Assembly (NCBI RefSeq): GCF_964340395.1
Contig: NC_135567.1
Span: forward strand, 19,832,806 to 19,882,805
Direction: 5' to 3'
Origin: Glandiceps talaboti
Taxonomy: Eukaryota > Hemichordata > Enteropneusta > Spengelidae
Length of the DNA stretch: 50,000 nucleotides
This document shows, piece by piece, positions 16,629 to 42,717 of this stretch. A program made the position numbers and the translations under genes. The notes beneath the pieces are model-generated. The model did not search any database. It had not been told where the DNA came from and saw only the letters and a program-made list of their open reading frames with translations. Within the stretch, counting starts at the first letter, position 1. Each line of letters starts with the position of its first letter.

Positions 16629-19600
16629 CTGGGTGGGTTTGAACCCAGACTGCAGTGGTAAGCCAGTGCTGGGTGGGTTTGAACCCAGACTGCAGTGGTA
16701 AGCCAGTGTTGGGTTGATTTGAATCCAGACAACAGTGCTAAGCCAGTGGTGGGTGGGTTTGAACCCAGACTGCAGTGGTAAGCCAGTGCTGGGTGGGTTT
16801 GAACCCAGACTGCAGTGGTAAGCCAGTGCTGGGTGGGTTTGAACCCAGACTGCAGTGGTAAGCCAGTGCTGGGTGGGTTTGAACTCAGACAACAGTGGTA
16901 AGCCAGTACAGGGTGGGTTTGAACCCAGACTGCAGTGGTAAGCCAGTGCTGTGTTGATTTGAACCCAGTCAACAGTGGTAAGCCAGTGCTGGGTGGGTTT
17001 GAACCCAGTCAACAGTGGTAAGCCAGTACTGGGTTGATTTGAACCCAGACTGCAGTGGTAAGCCAGTGCTGGGTGGGTTTGAACCCAGACAACAGTGGTA
17101 AGCCAGTGCTGGGTGGGTTTGAACCCAGACAACAGTGGTAAGCCAGTGCTGGGTGGGTTTGAACCCAGACTGCAGTGGTAAGCCAGTGCTGGGTGGGTTT
17201 GAACCCAGACAACAGTGGTAAGCCAGTGCTGGGTGGGTTTGAATCCAGACAACAGTGGTAAGCCAGTGCTGGGTGGGTTTGAATCCAGACAACAGTGGTA
17301 AGCCAGTGATGGGTGGGTTTGAATCCAGACAACAGTGGTAAGCCAGTGTTGGGTGGGTTTGAACCCAGACTGCAGTGGTAAGCCAGTGATGGGTTGATTT
17401 GAATCCAGACAACAGTGGTAAGCCAGTGATGGGTTGATTTGAACCCAGACAATAGTGGTAAGCCAGTGCTGGGTGGGTTTGAATCCAGACTTCAGTGGTA
17501 AGCCAGTGCTGGGTGGGTTTGAATCCAGACAACAGTGGTAAGCCAGTGCTGGGTGGGTTTGAATCCGGACAATAGTGGTAAGCCAGTGCTGGGTGGGTTT
17601 GAATCCAGACAACAGTGGTAAGCCAGTGCTGGGTGGGTTTGAATCCAGACTGCAGTGGTAAGCCAGTGCTGTACGTGTTGATTTGAATCCAGACAACAGT
17701 GGTAAGCCAGTGCTGTGTTGATTTGAACCCAGACAACAGTGGTAAGCCAGTGCTGGGTGGGTTAGAACCCAGACTGCAGTGGTAAGCCAGTGCTGGGTGG
17801 GTTTGAACCCAGACTGCAGTGGTAAGCCAGTACTGGTAGGGTTTGAACCCAGACTGCCTTGGTAAGCCAGTGCTGGGTGGGTTTGAACCCAGACTGCAGT
17901 GGTAAGCCAGTACTGGTAGGGTTTGAACCCAGGCTGCAGTGGTAAGCCAGTGATGGGTTGATTTGAATCCAGACAACAGTGGTAAGCCAGTGCTGGGTGG
18001 GTTTGAACCCAGACAACAGTGGTAAGCCAGTGCTGGGTGGATTTGAATCCAGACAACAGTGCTAAGCCAGTGCTGGGTGGGTTTCAACCCAGTCAACAGT
18101 GGTAAGCCAGTGCTGGGTGGGTTTGAACCCAGACTGCAGTGGTAAGCCAGTGCTGGGTGGGTTTGAACCCAGACTGCAGTGGTAAGCCAGTACTGGTAGG
18201 GTTTGAACCCAGGCTGCAGTGGTAAGCCAGTGATGGGTGGGTTTGAATCCAGACAACAGTGGTAAGCCAGTGCTGGGTTGATTTGAATCCAGACAACAGT
18301 GGTAAGCCAGTGATGGGTTGATTTGAATCCAGACAACAGTGGTAGCCAGTGCTGGGTGGGTTTTAACCCAGACAACAGTGGTAAGTCAGTGATGGGTTGA
18401 TTTGAACCCAGACAACAGTGGTAAGCCAGTGCTGGGTGGGTTTGAATCCAGACAACAGTGGTAAGCCAGTGCTGGGTGGGTTTGAATCCAGACTGCAGTG
18501 GTAAGCCAGTGATGGGTGGGTTTGAATCCAGACTGCAGTGGTAAGCCAGTGCTGGGTGGGTTTGAACCCAGACTGCAGTGGTAAGCCAGTGTTGGGTGGG
18601 TTTGAACCCAGACTGCAGTGGTAAGCCAGTACTGGTAGGGTTTGAACCCAGACAACAGTGGTAAGCCAGTGCTGGGTGGGTTTGAATCCAGACAACAGTG
18701 GTAAGCCAGTGCTGGGTGGGTTTGAATCCAGACAACAGTGGTAAGCCAGTGCTGGGTGGGTTTGAATCCAGACAACAGTGGTAAGCCAGTGTTGGGTGGG
18801 TTTGAACCCAGACTGCAGTGGTAAGCCAGTACTGGTAGGGTTTGAACCCAGACAACAGTGGTAAGCCAGTGCTGGGTGGGTTTGAATCCAGACAACAGTG
18901 GTAAGCCAGTGCTGGGTGGGTTTGAATCCAGACAACAGTGGTAAGCCAGTGCTGGGTGGGTTTGAACCCAGACAACAGTGGTAAGCCAGTGCTGGGTGGG
19001 TTTGAATCCAGACAACAGTGGTACGCCAGTACTGGTAGGGTTTGAACCCAGACTGCAGTGGTAAGCCAGTGCTGGGTTGATTTGAACCCAGACAACAGTG
19101 GTAAGCCAGTGATGGGTGGGTTTGAACCCAGACAACAGTGGTAAGCCAGTGCTGTGTTGATTTGAATCCAGACAACAGTGGTAAGCCAGTGCTGGGTGGG
19201 TTTGAACCCAGACTGCAGTGGTAAGCCAGTGCTGGGTGGGTTTGAACCCAGACAACAGTGGTAAGCCAGTGCTGGGTGGGTTTGAACCCAGACTGCAGTG
19301 GTAAACCAGTACTGGTAGGGTTTTAACCCAGACAACAGTGGTAAGCCAGTGCTGGGTGGGTTTGAACCCAGACTGCAGTGGTAAACCAGTACTGGTAGGG
19401 TTTTAACCCAGACAACAGTGGTAAACCAGTGGTGGGTGGGTTTGAACCCAGACAACAGTGGTAAGCCAGTGCAGGGTGGGTTTGAACCCAGACAACAGTG
19501 GTAAGCCAGTGCTGGGTTGACTTGAATCCAGACAATAGTGGTAAGCCAGTGATGGGTGGGTTTGAACCAAGACAACAGTGGTAAGCCAGTGCTGGGTGGG

Positions 19601-20052
19601 TTTGAACCCAGACTGCAGTGGTAAGCCAGTGATGGGTGGGTTTGAACCCAGACAACAGTGGTAAGCCAGTGCTGGGTGGGTTTGAACCCAGACTGCAGTG
19701 GTAAACCAGTACTGGTAGGGTTTGAACCCAGACTGCAGTGGTAAGCCAGTGCTGGGTGGGTTAGAACCCAGTCAACAGTGGTAAGCCAGTGCTGGGTGGG
19801 TTTGAACCCAGACTGCAGTGGTAAGCCAGTGATGGGTGGGTTTTAACCCAGACTGCAGTGGTAAGCCAGTGATGGGTGGGTTTGAATCCAGACAACAGTG
19901 GTAAGCCAGTGCTGGGTGGGTTTCAACCCAGTCAACAGTGGTAAGCCAGTGCCCTGACTATAGTGGTAATCCAGAGACGGGTGGGTGTGAATCCAGACTA
20001 CAGTTTTAATCCAGTGCTGGGTGGGTTTGAACTCAGACTACAGTGGTAAGCC
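16629..20052. repeat. 40-bp minisatellite, about 85 units
   Basis: The unit is 'gggtgggtttgaacccagac' plus 'tgcagtggtaagccagtgct'. Variants are shared between units: tgcagt/aacagt, aacccag/aatccag, gggtggg/gggttga/ggtaggg, and gt/at/ac before the next unit. Variants cluster in recurring blocks, a sign of unequal exchange. The unit lacks stops in all three minus frames, so it makes long minus-strand open frames (up to 868 codons) that are not genes. The right edge is degenerate (19960-20052). Confidence 0.97.
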
Positions 20053-21208
20053 AGAAATCCATTCTATTGTCCGTGGGCTGCTAGACCGCTTGACAACAGG
20101 TACCCCACCCTATCTCCACCCCTCCCTAACAGTAAGGGCATCATTGGGTATCTGGTAATGTTTGAAAGATGCATCATCAACTGTTCTATCGCTATCTGAC
20201 TTTGATTGCCAGCATACACTGGGCAATTCTTGGCTGAAATTCTCAACTTCTGTATGATCAAACCGCGCCAAAATCATGTAGTTGACCTCTTGTTTCGTTT
20301 GACCTCAATCGCCTGTCCATCATGTACCATACATGGCTTATAATGAAGGAGTAGAATAAGGATTCATATATTAATTGCCAGTATAGGTTGTCTTGGAGTA
20401 GAATTACTGTAAGGTTTATATCGCCAGGTTGTCTAAGACTGGGATTAAAAATGAACTATATCCTAAATAAATTTCTTAATTTATTCAGTGATTTGCTTAG
20501 TTTATCTTACAAGTGTCCGGTGTACCTGAGACGAGTGAATCTGTTTGACTTCTACATTCTACACGAATGGAATTTACTCCTCAGGCTCAGGCGATTGACC
20601 CGAGACACAAAACGGCCATAATTGGTCAACAATACATACCGAGGCGTCGGTATATCACATCAATTCTTTATACAATTGAACGACGCAAAAAAGGAGCCTT
20701 TCGTGTCAATGATATCAATACAATGCCATGGAATCAGGGTTTCTCTGGTCTTTGAGTGAGAATTGTGATGTTGGTACACTTGGGCAAAACTAACACACGA
20801 TCCATTATACTTAGTAACCTACAGTATACACCTTAACAATGTTAAAATGGTTCGAATACGCACGTGAAAGGAATCCTTTAGAATAGCCGCGCGCATGTTC
20901 AAGCATGTTCAAATTTACATTGACAAAAGTACTCTTACAGGGGAACAAAAGGGAAGGTTGATTCGGTCACTGCCGGTGATCCATCTGGAGTGCCGAGATT
21001 CACGAAGAAGTGAGAAATCAGAAAGCCATCTTTTTCCATTCCACTGATGTAGTCAGTTCCCGATTTTTTGACGTTAAATCCAAATTAGGAAAATGCAGTA
21101 GAATGGAAAAGATGGCTTTACGATAGGACAGGATTGGTAGAAAAATAACAACACTTATAGACATGCCAGTTATCCATTTTAAGTCGGAATAAATCGAGGA
21201 AAACGGGA
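20053..21208. other. Stretch without a recognisable gene
   Basis: Mixed-composition DNA with short open frames only. An inverted similarity 'agccatctttttccattc' with 'gaatggaaaagatggct' (about 21027-21118) suggests a foldback element of about 90 bp. Confidence 0.4.
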
Positions 21209-21241
21209 TAGGTTCAAGGTCAAGGTCAAGGTCAAGGTCAA
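21209..21241 (+). promoter_or_regulatory. Four tandem TCAAGGTCA-type half sites
   Basis: aaggtc repeats in 6-bp steps, so every unit reads TCAAGGTCA, the extended half site known for ERR/SF-1-class nuclear receptors. It may simply be a short hexanucleotide repeat. Confidence 0.35.
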
Positions 21242-21568
21242 TTAGAAGCATATAGTGGTGGGGAAACTAAGGAGTACAGTGACATTAACCAGGACTGAAT
21301 AAACCGAGGATAAGATGAGAAGATTTAAGGTCAGGGCCAATTAAAAACAAATAATATGGAGAAACTTGGATAAGCAATATATACTAGTAGATAACAACAT
21401 CCGACCTGAGGGCTACCAGTTGCAGGCTCTGGTAGAGGCTCTGGCTCTAGCAATACTGCCAACCCCAGATCCCATTTTAGACCCATTTGGTTCAAAAACC
21501 ATTACAGGTTTTTAGAAGATCAAACTGGAAGATCAAACTGGATTCATATTAACTACGGGAGACAACAT

Positions 21569-22842
21569 TTATGTGGGCAGGTTATGGCACTGAGATGTGG
21601 GCAGGTTATGGCACTGTCATGTGGGCAGGTTATGGCACTGTCATGTGGGCAGGTTATGGCACTGTCATGTGGGCAGGTTATGGCACTGTCATGTGGGCAG
21701 GGTATGGCACTGCCATGTGGGCAGGTTATGGCACTGTCATGTGGGCAGGTTATGGCACTGTCATGTGGGCAGGTTATGGCACTGTCATGTGGGCAGGGTA
21801 TGGCACTGTCATGTGGGCAGGGTATGGCACTGTCATGTGGGCAGGTTATGGCATTGTCATGTGGGCTGGTTATGGCACTGTCATGTGGGCAGGGTATGGC
21901 ACTGTCATGTGGGCAGGTTATGGCACTGAGATGTGGGCAGGGTATGGCACTGTCATGTAGGCAGGTTATGGCACTGTCATGTGGGCATTTTATGGCACTG
22001 TCATGTTGGCTGGTTATGGCACTGTCATGGGCATTTTATGGCACTGTCATGTAGGCTGGTTATGGCACTGTCGTGTGGGCAGGGTATGGCACTGTCATGT
22101 GGGCAGGTTATGGCACTGTCATGTGGGCAGGGTATGGCACTGTCATGTGGGCATTTTATGGCATTGTCATGTGGGCTGGTTATGGCACTGTCATGTGGGC
22201 AGGGTATGGCACTGTCATGTGGGCAGGTTATGGCACTGAGATGTGGGCAGGGTATGGCACTATCATGTAGGCAGGTTATGGCACTGTCATGTGGGCATTT
22301 TATGGCACTGTCATGTGGGCTGGTTATGGCACTGTCATGTGGGCATTTTATGGCACTGTCATGTGGGCTGGTTATGGCACTGTCATGTGGGCAGGGTATG
22401 GCACTGTCATGTGGGCAGGTTATGGCACTGTCATTTGGGCAGGGTATGACACTGTCATGTGGGCATTTTATGGCATTGTCATGTGGGCTGGTTATGGCAC
22501 TGTCATGTGGGCAGGGTATGGCACTGTCATGTGGGCAGGTTATGGCACTGAGATGTGGGCAGGGTATGGCACTGTCATGTAGGCAGGTTATGGCACTGTC
22601 ATGTGGGCATTTTATGGCACTGTCATGTAGGCTGGTTATGGCACTGTCATGTGGGCAGGTTATGGCACTGTCATGTGGGCAGGTTATGGCACTGTCATGT
22701 GGGCAGGTTATGGCACTGTCATGTGGGCAGGTTATGGCACTGTCATGTGGGCATTTTATGGCACTGTCATGTAGGCTGGTTATGGCACTGTCATGTGGGC
22801 AGGGTATGGCATTGTCAAGTAGGCAGGTTATGGCACTGTCAT
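21569..22842. repeat. 24-bp minisatellite with higher-order repeat
   Basis: About 53 units of 'tatggcactgtcatgtgggc' plus 'aggt'. Variant units (ctgag, tgtaggcagg, ggcatttta, ggctggtta) recur in the same order about every 310-312 bp (gag variants near 21928, 22238, 22549), i.e. 13 units. Since 24 is divisible by three, several frames stay open on both strands; none looks like a gene. Confidence 0.95.
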
Positions 22843-23266
22843 GATTTAATTTGGTTAAAAAAAATATATAGACCAAGCAAAATCTGAAATAACCTAGAAT
22901 GGACCCATTTTAGACTCTTCAGTTCAAACAAATAGACCCCATTTTAGAGCAAATAGCTAGAAAGGGCAGCTCAGGAAAATTAGTGTGAGGCTAATTTATG
23001 GTGACGAATGGGATGATGACCGTACTCAAAGTACGATCTGTTCTATATACATGATTTAGTGATAATGGGTTTGGTGTAATTTCTACCATGACGTCAACAA
23101 AAAAATCTATTAAGGATTTGAGTCATTAACGTGTTGATATCAGAGATCACCATGGCAACCGATGTAAACACCTTGAAACATTTGCAGTGATCAATAAGAA
23201 ATGTCGAAACTATGTCAAATGATCCGTACCGTGTGTCAGCTGAACAAGCTGAGTTTATTAACTCTT
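22843..23266. other. Stretch without a recognisable gene
   Basis: AT-rich; 'cccattttaga' occurs twice (22908 and 22938) and also near 21471. Nothing else is seen. Confidence 0.4.
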
Positions 23267-23741
23267 TACTCCAGTGAAAATACTGACATAAAACCTTGAT
23301 GAAACTATTCTAGTATAATGTTAATATCAATGCATGTCTTCTATGAGATTATGATTGTCATCTTGTATTGTTGATTGCATAGTAAGGATTGTCTCAACAT
23401 TTTTATACATATTAAAAATTATGTCATCGATCTTTATAAGTTATATTCTAATACCAGGTTTGAATTCAGTCATTTACCAGTGATGGTTACGTATATACAA
23501 CAGTAAAAATACTTACAAAATCTTTGATTAAACTATTCCAGTATAATATTAATGTCAATGTGTGTCTTCTATAACATTATGATTGTCTTCTGGCATTGTT
23601 AGAACAGTTGACTGCATAGTAGGAATTCCATCGACATTTTTACAACGTATAATAAATGACGTCATTGATCATACGTACAATAAATTATGTCACCAGATAT
23701 TTTACTAGCTATATCTTAATACCAGGTTTGAGTTCAGTCGA
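23267..23741. repeat. Two-copy tandem duplication, about 230-270 bp
   Basis: Copy 1 (about 23269-23475) and copy 2 (about 23498-23741) share 'aaactatt-tagtataat', 'catagta-gaatt' and 'ttctaataccaggtttga-ttcagtc' blocks. The final block also occurs inverted at 37207-37250 and 37327-37367, so it belongs to a dispersed repeat. Confidence 0.6.
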
Positions 23742-23985
23742 TAGGGAACTTGCAATCCAGATTGAGCATGCTCAGACGCAAAGGACTATGGGATTATCTG
23801 TGGTTATTGTAATACCTAATCTGGAGCTACCGATAACATAACCCTCCAACAATGATCAGGGTGACTATGAATTGATTATTTGTGGTTACAAACAATGTAA
23901 CAATATTGTTTACAATATTGATTAGTATTTATTATCACATTTCCCATGATGTAACATTCAACATGGCAGGTTTGCAAGTTCCCTA
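23742..23985 (+). mobile_element. MITE family G, full copy with terminal inverted repeats
   Basis: It starts TAGGGAACTTGCAA and ends TTGCAAGTTCCCTA, perfect 14-bp inverted ends that contain a probable TA target duplication, as in Tc1/mariner-type elements. It is 244 bp and non-coding. Internal sequence matches 28126-28244 and 33991-34172. Confidence 0.8.
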
Positions 23986-24533
23986 TTGTAAGTGATATAA
24001 GTGTACATCAGTAAGTAGCTAGAATAATGTGAATAGCTTTTAAATATGCAGTAACCTGTATCACTGCATACGACACAAACAAGTATGCTATGTATAATAT
24101 CTAGGTTACTGACCTATTTCTATACTAGCAGGTCGGAGTTCTCATTATCACATGAATTGATTTCGTCTCTTGTAAATTTGTGTTCACCTTAAGGCGATGC
24201 TTTATAGATTTGACAGAGCTATAGAAAAAGTTGGTCGAGAACAAAAGAATAATCCTATGTAATCCTCATGGCTTCACTGATAAGATAACACTAATGTGAA
24301 AACCTGGGATTGAAACAATGGCTTTTCAGTCAAATGGTAAAAATGACGTCATCACAAGAGGTTTTCTCATGAACTTCATAAAAATACCCAAAATGGCCGA
24401 AAACATGTCTCGTTTGTTAGGGATTAGTATATGCAGATACACGGGTACACGTAGAAAGACGAGGCTGAAAGGAGACCCCCACCCACCTTGATAAAAGGAC
24501 ACACCATGACAACGTGATACTAAGAGAGAGAGG
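23986..24533. other. Stretch without a recognisable gene
   Basis: AT-rich, with no exon chain seen. A TGACGTCA palindrome occurs near 24344. Confidence 0.4.
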
Positions 24534-24545
24534 GGGCAGGCAGGC

Positions 24546-24606
<61 letters not shown>

Positions 24607-24723
24607 GTCAGTCAGTCAGTCAGTCAGTCAGTCAGTCAGAGGGAGGGAGGGGAGGGAGGGGCGGATGGACAGACAGACAGACAGACAGACAGCCTCGGAC
24701 AGACAGACAGACAGACAGACAGA
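24534..24723. repeat. GACA and GTCA arrays
   Basis: About 16 GACA units, then GTCA units, a GGGAGG patch and further GACA units. Confidence 0.95.
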
Positions 24724-25292
24724 CTAAGGTATGACGTTGATGGGATACTCTTTCGAGACTACAGTTTTATCTCAGTGTGAAAGAGAGAAAGTCGTTAATA
24801 TAATTTGGTACAGAAATGAAACAAGAAATACTACTAATACCACAATGTTGACAAGGGATGGTTATGGGTTATGAAATAATGAGGACATTGTCAAACTTGA
24901 TCGCATCGAATCGATTTTGAAATGTAGGATCGACTTGTGAAATGTTTTTTGGTATCTAACATTAAAGTACAAATAGACATACATCAGTATACACAATTGA
25001 ATCGTTGGTGAATAACTCTTTTCAAATTTCGGTACGCTCTACTATAACCAAGCCATTGTGTTATCAATAGTGATGTGACGTGTATAGGGTTTGGTCGTAT
25101 TAAGTTAACATGAGAACTCAACTCATGCGAATCCAGCCTTTTAGAAATGTACCTTGGGATGGGAATCAAGGCCATCCATCAGTTCAATGGAATCAGTCTG
25201 TCAGTTAGTTCTCAGGTCAGGCACATTGACTGCACTGATACAGATTAGACAGCTGCTGGTGATCGAGAAAAATGTAGCGGTCAGTAGAGAGA
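24724..25292. other. Stretch without a recognisable gene
   Basis: No supported exon or element; the open frame crossing into the trinucleotide array is an artefact. Confidence 0.4.
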
Positions 25293-25383
<91 letters not shown>

Positions 25384-25384
25384 G
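25293..25384. repeat. TAA trinucleotide array
   Basis: About 30 uninterrupted TAA units. It reads as poly-Asn or poly-Ile in open frames that are not genes. Confidence 0.95.
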
Positions 25385-25667
25385 CTTATTCACCAATATA
25401 ATAATATAATGATAATAAAAAATAATCTTAAAAAGATACACATACAGAATAAATGGCAAAAGGGATCAAGAAATAGCAAAGCTAGTCAAGCTTGTATCCC
25501 CTTAGTGACTAACAAGCACACTCGTACTTGTAGGTCTATATATTCGATGTTCAAGATTGCCATAGAAACTATAACAAATAAAAAGCATAACAAAATGACA
25601 AGGCACAACAATCAACAGTGGAACAGTAAAATTGGTACACATACAGAAAGTGGTCCATATATGTTTG

Positions 25668-26258
25668 AGGCCAGTCCAAGTGATCCCCGTGTTGGGGGCC
25701 AGTCCAAGTGATCCCCGTGTTGGGGGCCAGTTCAGTGATCCCCGTGCAGGGGGCCAGTTCATTTTGGGCCGCATATGAGCCGAGTCCAGTGATTCTAAGC
25801 TGAGCCCGGTCCAGTGATCCTCGTGCTGGGGCCAGTTCAGTGATCCCCGTGCTGGGGACCAGTTCAGTGATCCTCGTGCTTGGGGCCAGTTCATTTTGGG
25901 CCGCATATGAGCCGAGTCCAGTGATTCTACAAGCTGAGCCCGGTCCAGTGATCCTCGTGCTGGGGCCAGTTCAGTGATCCCCGTGCTGGGGACCAGTTCA
26001 GTGATCCCCGTGCAGGGGGCCAGTTCATTTTGGGCCGCATATGAGCCGAGTCCAGTGATTCTAAGCTGAGCCCGGTCCAGTGATCCTCGTGCTGGGGCCA
26101 GTTCAGTGATCCCCGTGCTGGGGGCCAGTTCAGTGATCCTCGTGCTTGGGGCCAGTTCATTTTGGGCCGCATATGAGCCGAGTCCAGTGATTCTACAAGC
26201 TGAGCCCGGTCCAGTGATCCCCGTTCTGGGGGGCCAATCCAGTGATCCCCGACATGGT
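25668..26258. repeat. Higher-order repeat, about 132-bp block
   Basis: Short units around 'ccagttcagtgatcc-cgtg' are grouped into blocks marked by 'gggccgcatatgagccgagt'. The shared 'gcatatg' falls at about 25771, 25903, 26037 and 26169, a step of 132-134 bp. Block variants alternate ('attctaagctgag' against 'attctacaagctgag'). Confidence 0.9.
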
Positions 26259-26429
26259 GTTGAGCCATGTCCTCTGATCATATTATGTCGACAATTGAGA
26301 TTCTCAGTGTTGGTGCAATCCTTGACTAAATTTCAGGGCAAACTTAACATTGTTCCAATTAAAGTTTATCATTGCACTGAACTCATACAGACTAGTTGAT
26401 TGTTACTTTTTAAAAAACTTTTATATAAT

Positions 26430-26676
26430 TATAAAGTTGTCGACAGTCGTTCGTGCCTAGGCTTTTTGCTACGTTTTTATCTAAAACTAAAGTCGTCGCC
26501 TTGCTCCGTGATCGATCCGGAGCAATACTATAATCACGTACTGATCAGTTCGTGTCTTCGGCAATCACAGTTCCTATCAGTACGCATTATCCAGTGCTAC
26601 GGAGCGAGGCGACTACTTTGTTTTAGATGAAACGTAGCAAAAAGGCACGAACGACTGTCTACAGTCTATAAAGTTG
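26430..26676. mobile_element. Foldback MITE with 10-bp target duplication
   Basis: Direct repeats TATAAAGTTG at 26430-26439 and 26667-26676 flank a 227-bp element. Its arms are inverted copies about 75 bp long (left 'acagtcgttcgtgcc', 'ctttttgctacgttt', 'tctaaaac'; the right arm is the reverse complement with small gaps). Long inverted ends with a 9-10 bp target duplication resemble Mutator-like non-autonomous elements; assignment to that superfamily is inference. Confidence 0.75.
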
Positions 26677-27240
26677 ATATATATAAATTACCCTAATGTC
26701 ACTTAATATCAGTCCCGTTATGAAATTATTTGAATTTATATTTGCAACTGTTAGAGTTCTCATCTGTTTTTTAGAGAAAATATATGAGCGTGATCGGTTT
26801 CTATAAATGCTGTGAACATAACCCCTACGTACCTAAAAGCGCCGCGCCTCTCTGGTCAGTCGAGTCCCGGGAGTCAAGTGCATTTACACCTACCCTTACT
26901 TACGTTTGTAATTTTTAGTGTATATTCCATTTATGTATATTGTGTTGTATGACGAGTCAGATAAGGAGACTTGATAGCTACTGACGATATGACACTTTAA
27001 TTAAACTGGTACATGTAATGCAATTCTATAGTCGATGTAGTACTGGCGTCCAGTACCGACCGCTAGGGGGCGGGCTTCAATATACAAGTCAACGTCAACG
27101 TAGCCCTGGACGCATGAGCACGACGTACATGTATGTGGAGTGGACTTATAGTTTGTAGAGTAATTTCCGACTGTTTGCTGTTATTGTTGTTGTTTTTGTC
27201 GTTAATATTTATTGTTATTTGTTTTCTTTATTCATAATGC
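26677..27240. other. Stretch without a recognisable gene
   Basis: No exon chain seen. A CTCF-like CCGCTAGGGGGCGG lies at about 27059-27072. Confidence 0.4.
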
Positions 27241-27877
27241 ACTTTCAAACAAACAAGTTAATGTTGACAGATTTATGGTTTTCTCAGTTAGAAATAATGG
27301 TTCATAAATCAACCAAATGGTTGAAAATATGTAATGTATATACATTTGTTTCTATGGAAACGAAACATTTTAGTAACTCAGAATAGACTAATATTGTAAT
27401 TCTATAATATTTTGTTGCCATGGTAATAGATTAATCAGCCGTATGGTAAATATTTTTGTTGTTGTTTATACATTACCATGGTAACGTAATGATCAATGAT
27501 TGACTTTCCCCACAGATAAAAATAAAAATGATCAAATTTAAACTTGTCTCCAAAGAACACTAACTTGTACAGTATCTTGTATTTGATTTTTTCCATGTAA
27601 TGTTTTAAGGTGAAACAAAAGTAGATGAAATTATGAAAGAAAGCGGAAAGATGGTATATACACACATACCTGAGTTGCCCTATACATGTATATAAATAAA
27701 TTGGCAGGATGATTTTTTCAGTCACGATGGCAGTTAGCGCCCTCATGCAGCAGATAGAAGAAAGACCATGACTTTCGTTTTTAGTCTGTTATCTACTTGT
27801 GCATCGTAAATGTAACGTGTGTAGTATGCATATGCCAGAGGGGTAAAAAAATGTATACATGTACATGTAATTTAAAA

Positions 27878-27880
<3 letters not shown>
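27241..27880 (+). repeat. 0.6-kb repeat flanking ALIX, upstream copy
   Basis: Matches 43985-44560 in the same orientation over nearly its whole length, for example 'ttgtaattctataatatttt', 'ttaccatggtaacgtaatga' and 'agaagaaagaccatgacttt'. Both copies end in a TG/TATG microsatellite. It holds near-palindromes around 'accatggtaa' and no coding potential. Confidence 0.85.
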
Positions 27881-27921
<41 letters not shown>

Positions 27922-28035
27922 TGTGTGTGTGTGTGTGTGTATGTGAGTGTGTGTGTGTGTGTATGTATGTGTATGTGTGTGTATGTGTGTGTGTGTGTGT
28001 GTGTGCGTGCGCAATGTGTGTGGATGTATATATGT
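27881..28035. repeat. TG microsatellite
   Basis: About 150 bp of TG with TATG interruptions at the end of the 0.6-kb repeat. Confidence 0.9.
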
Positions 28036-28125
28036 ATATATGAGTGTATGTACAGAGCTCAAAATTAACAGTAGTCCTGTGCCCACAGACTAGCAATTCT
28101 TGTCATGGGGCTACCATAATTTTGC

Positions 28126-28244
28126 ACCCTGATCATTGTGGGAGGTTTATTTTATTGGTAGCTCCAGACTAGGTATTACGATAACCACAGATAATCCCAT
28201 AGTCCATTGCGTCTGAGCATGTTTAGTCTGGAATGCCAGTTCCC
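28126..28244 (-). mobile_element. MITE family G fragment just upstream of ALIX
   Basis: Inverted relative to 23742-23985 and about 85% similar over the part present ('tagctccagactaggtatta', 'gataatcccatagtc'). It ends at a degraded terminal repeat 'gccagttccc', 96 bp before the ALIX start codon. The other end is missing. Confidence 0.7.
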
Positions 28245-28263
28245 GGGATCGGATCCCGATATC

Positions 28264-28339
28264 ATGACGTCATCGTCCGCGTGACTGGGACTCACCGTGA
28301 CGTCACTGGGTCATAGATGTCTGACACAGCGCTATCAAA

Positions 28340-28346
<7 letters not shown>
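28264..28346 (+). promoter_or_regulatory. ALIX proximal promoter: two CRE palindromes and a YY1/TISU-like start context
   Basis: ATGACGTCAT (28264-28273) and GTGACGTCAC (28297-28306) are palindromic CREB/ATF-type sites 34 to 76 bp before the ATG. The start codon lies in AAAATGGCGAC, the YY1/TISU-type context known from short-leader housekeeping genes. No TATA box is visible. The transcription start is not determined. Confidence 0.5.
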
Positions 28347-42716
<14,370 letters not shown>

Positions 42717-42717
42717 A

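Noticed and set aside
16969-19575. 868-codon open frame on the minus strand (and sisters in other frames)
   Set aside because: It is a head-to-tail 40-bp satellite that is open in all three minus frames; there is no start context, domain or splice structure.
16629-20052. tRNA gene cluster
   Set aside because: A- and B-box-like motifs are present, but the 40-bp unit cannot form a cloverleaf and has no acceptor stem.
21569-22876. Long open frames on both strands (MWAGYGTV, MALSCGQV, HDSAITCP repeats)
   Set aside because: The 24-bp unit has no stop in several frames; composition and symmetry show a minisatellite.
25502-26281. 259-codon minus-strand frame (RGSLNWPP repeats)
   Set aside because: Product of the 132-bp repeat block; the frame has no independent support.
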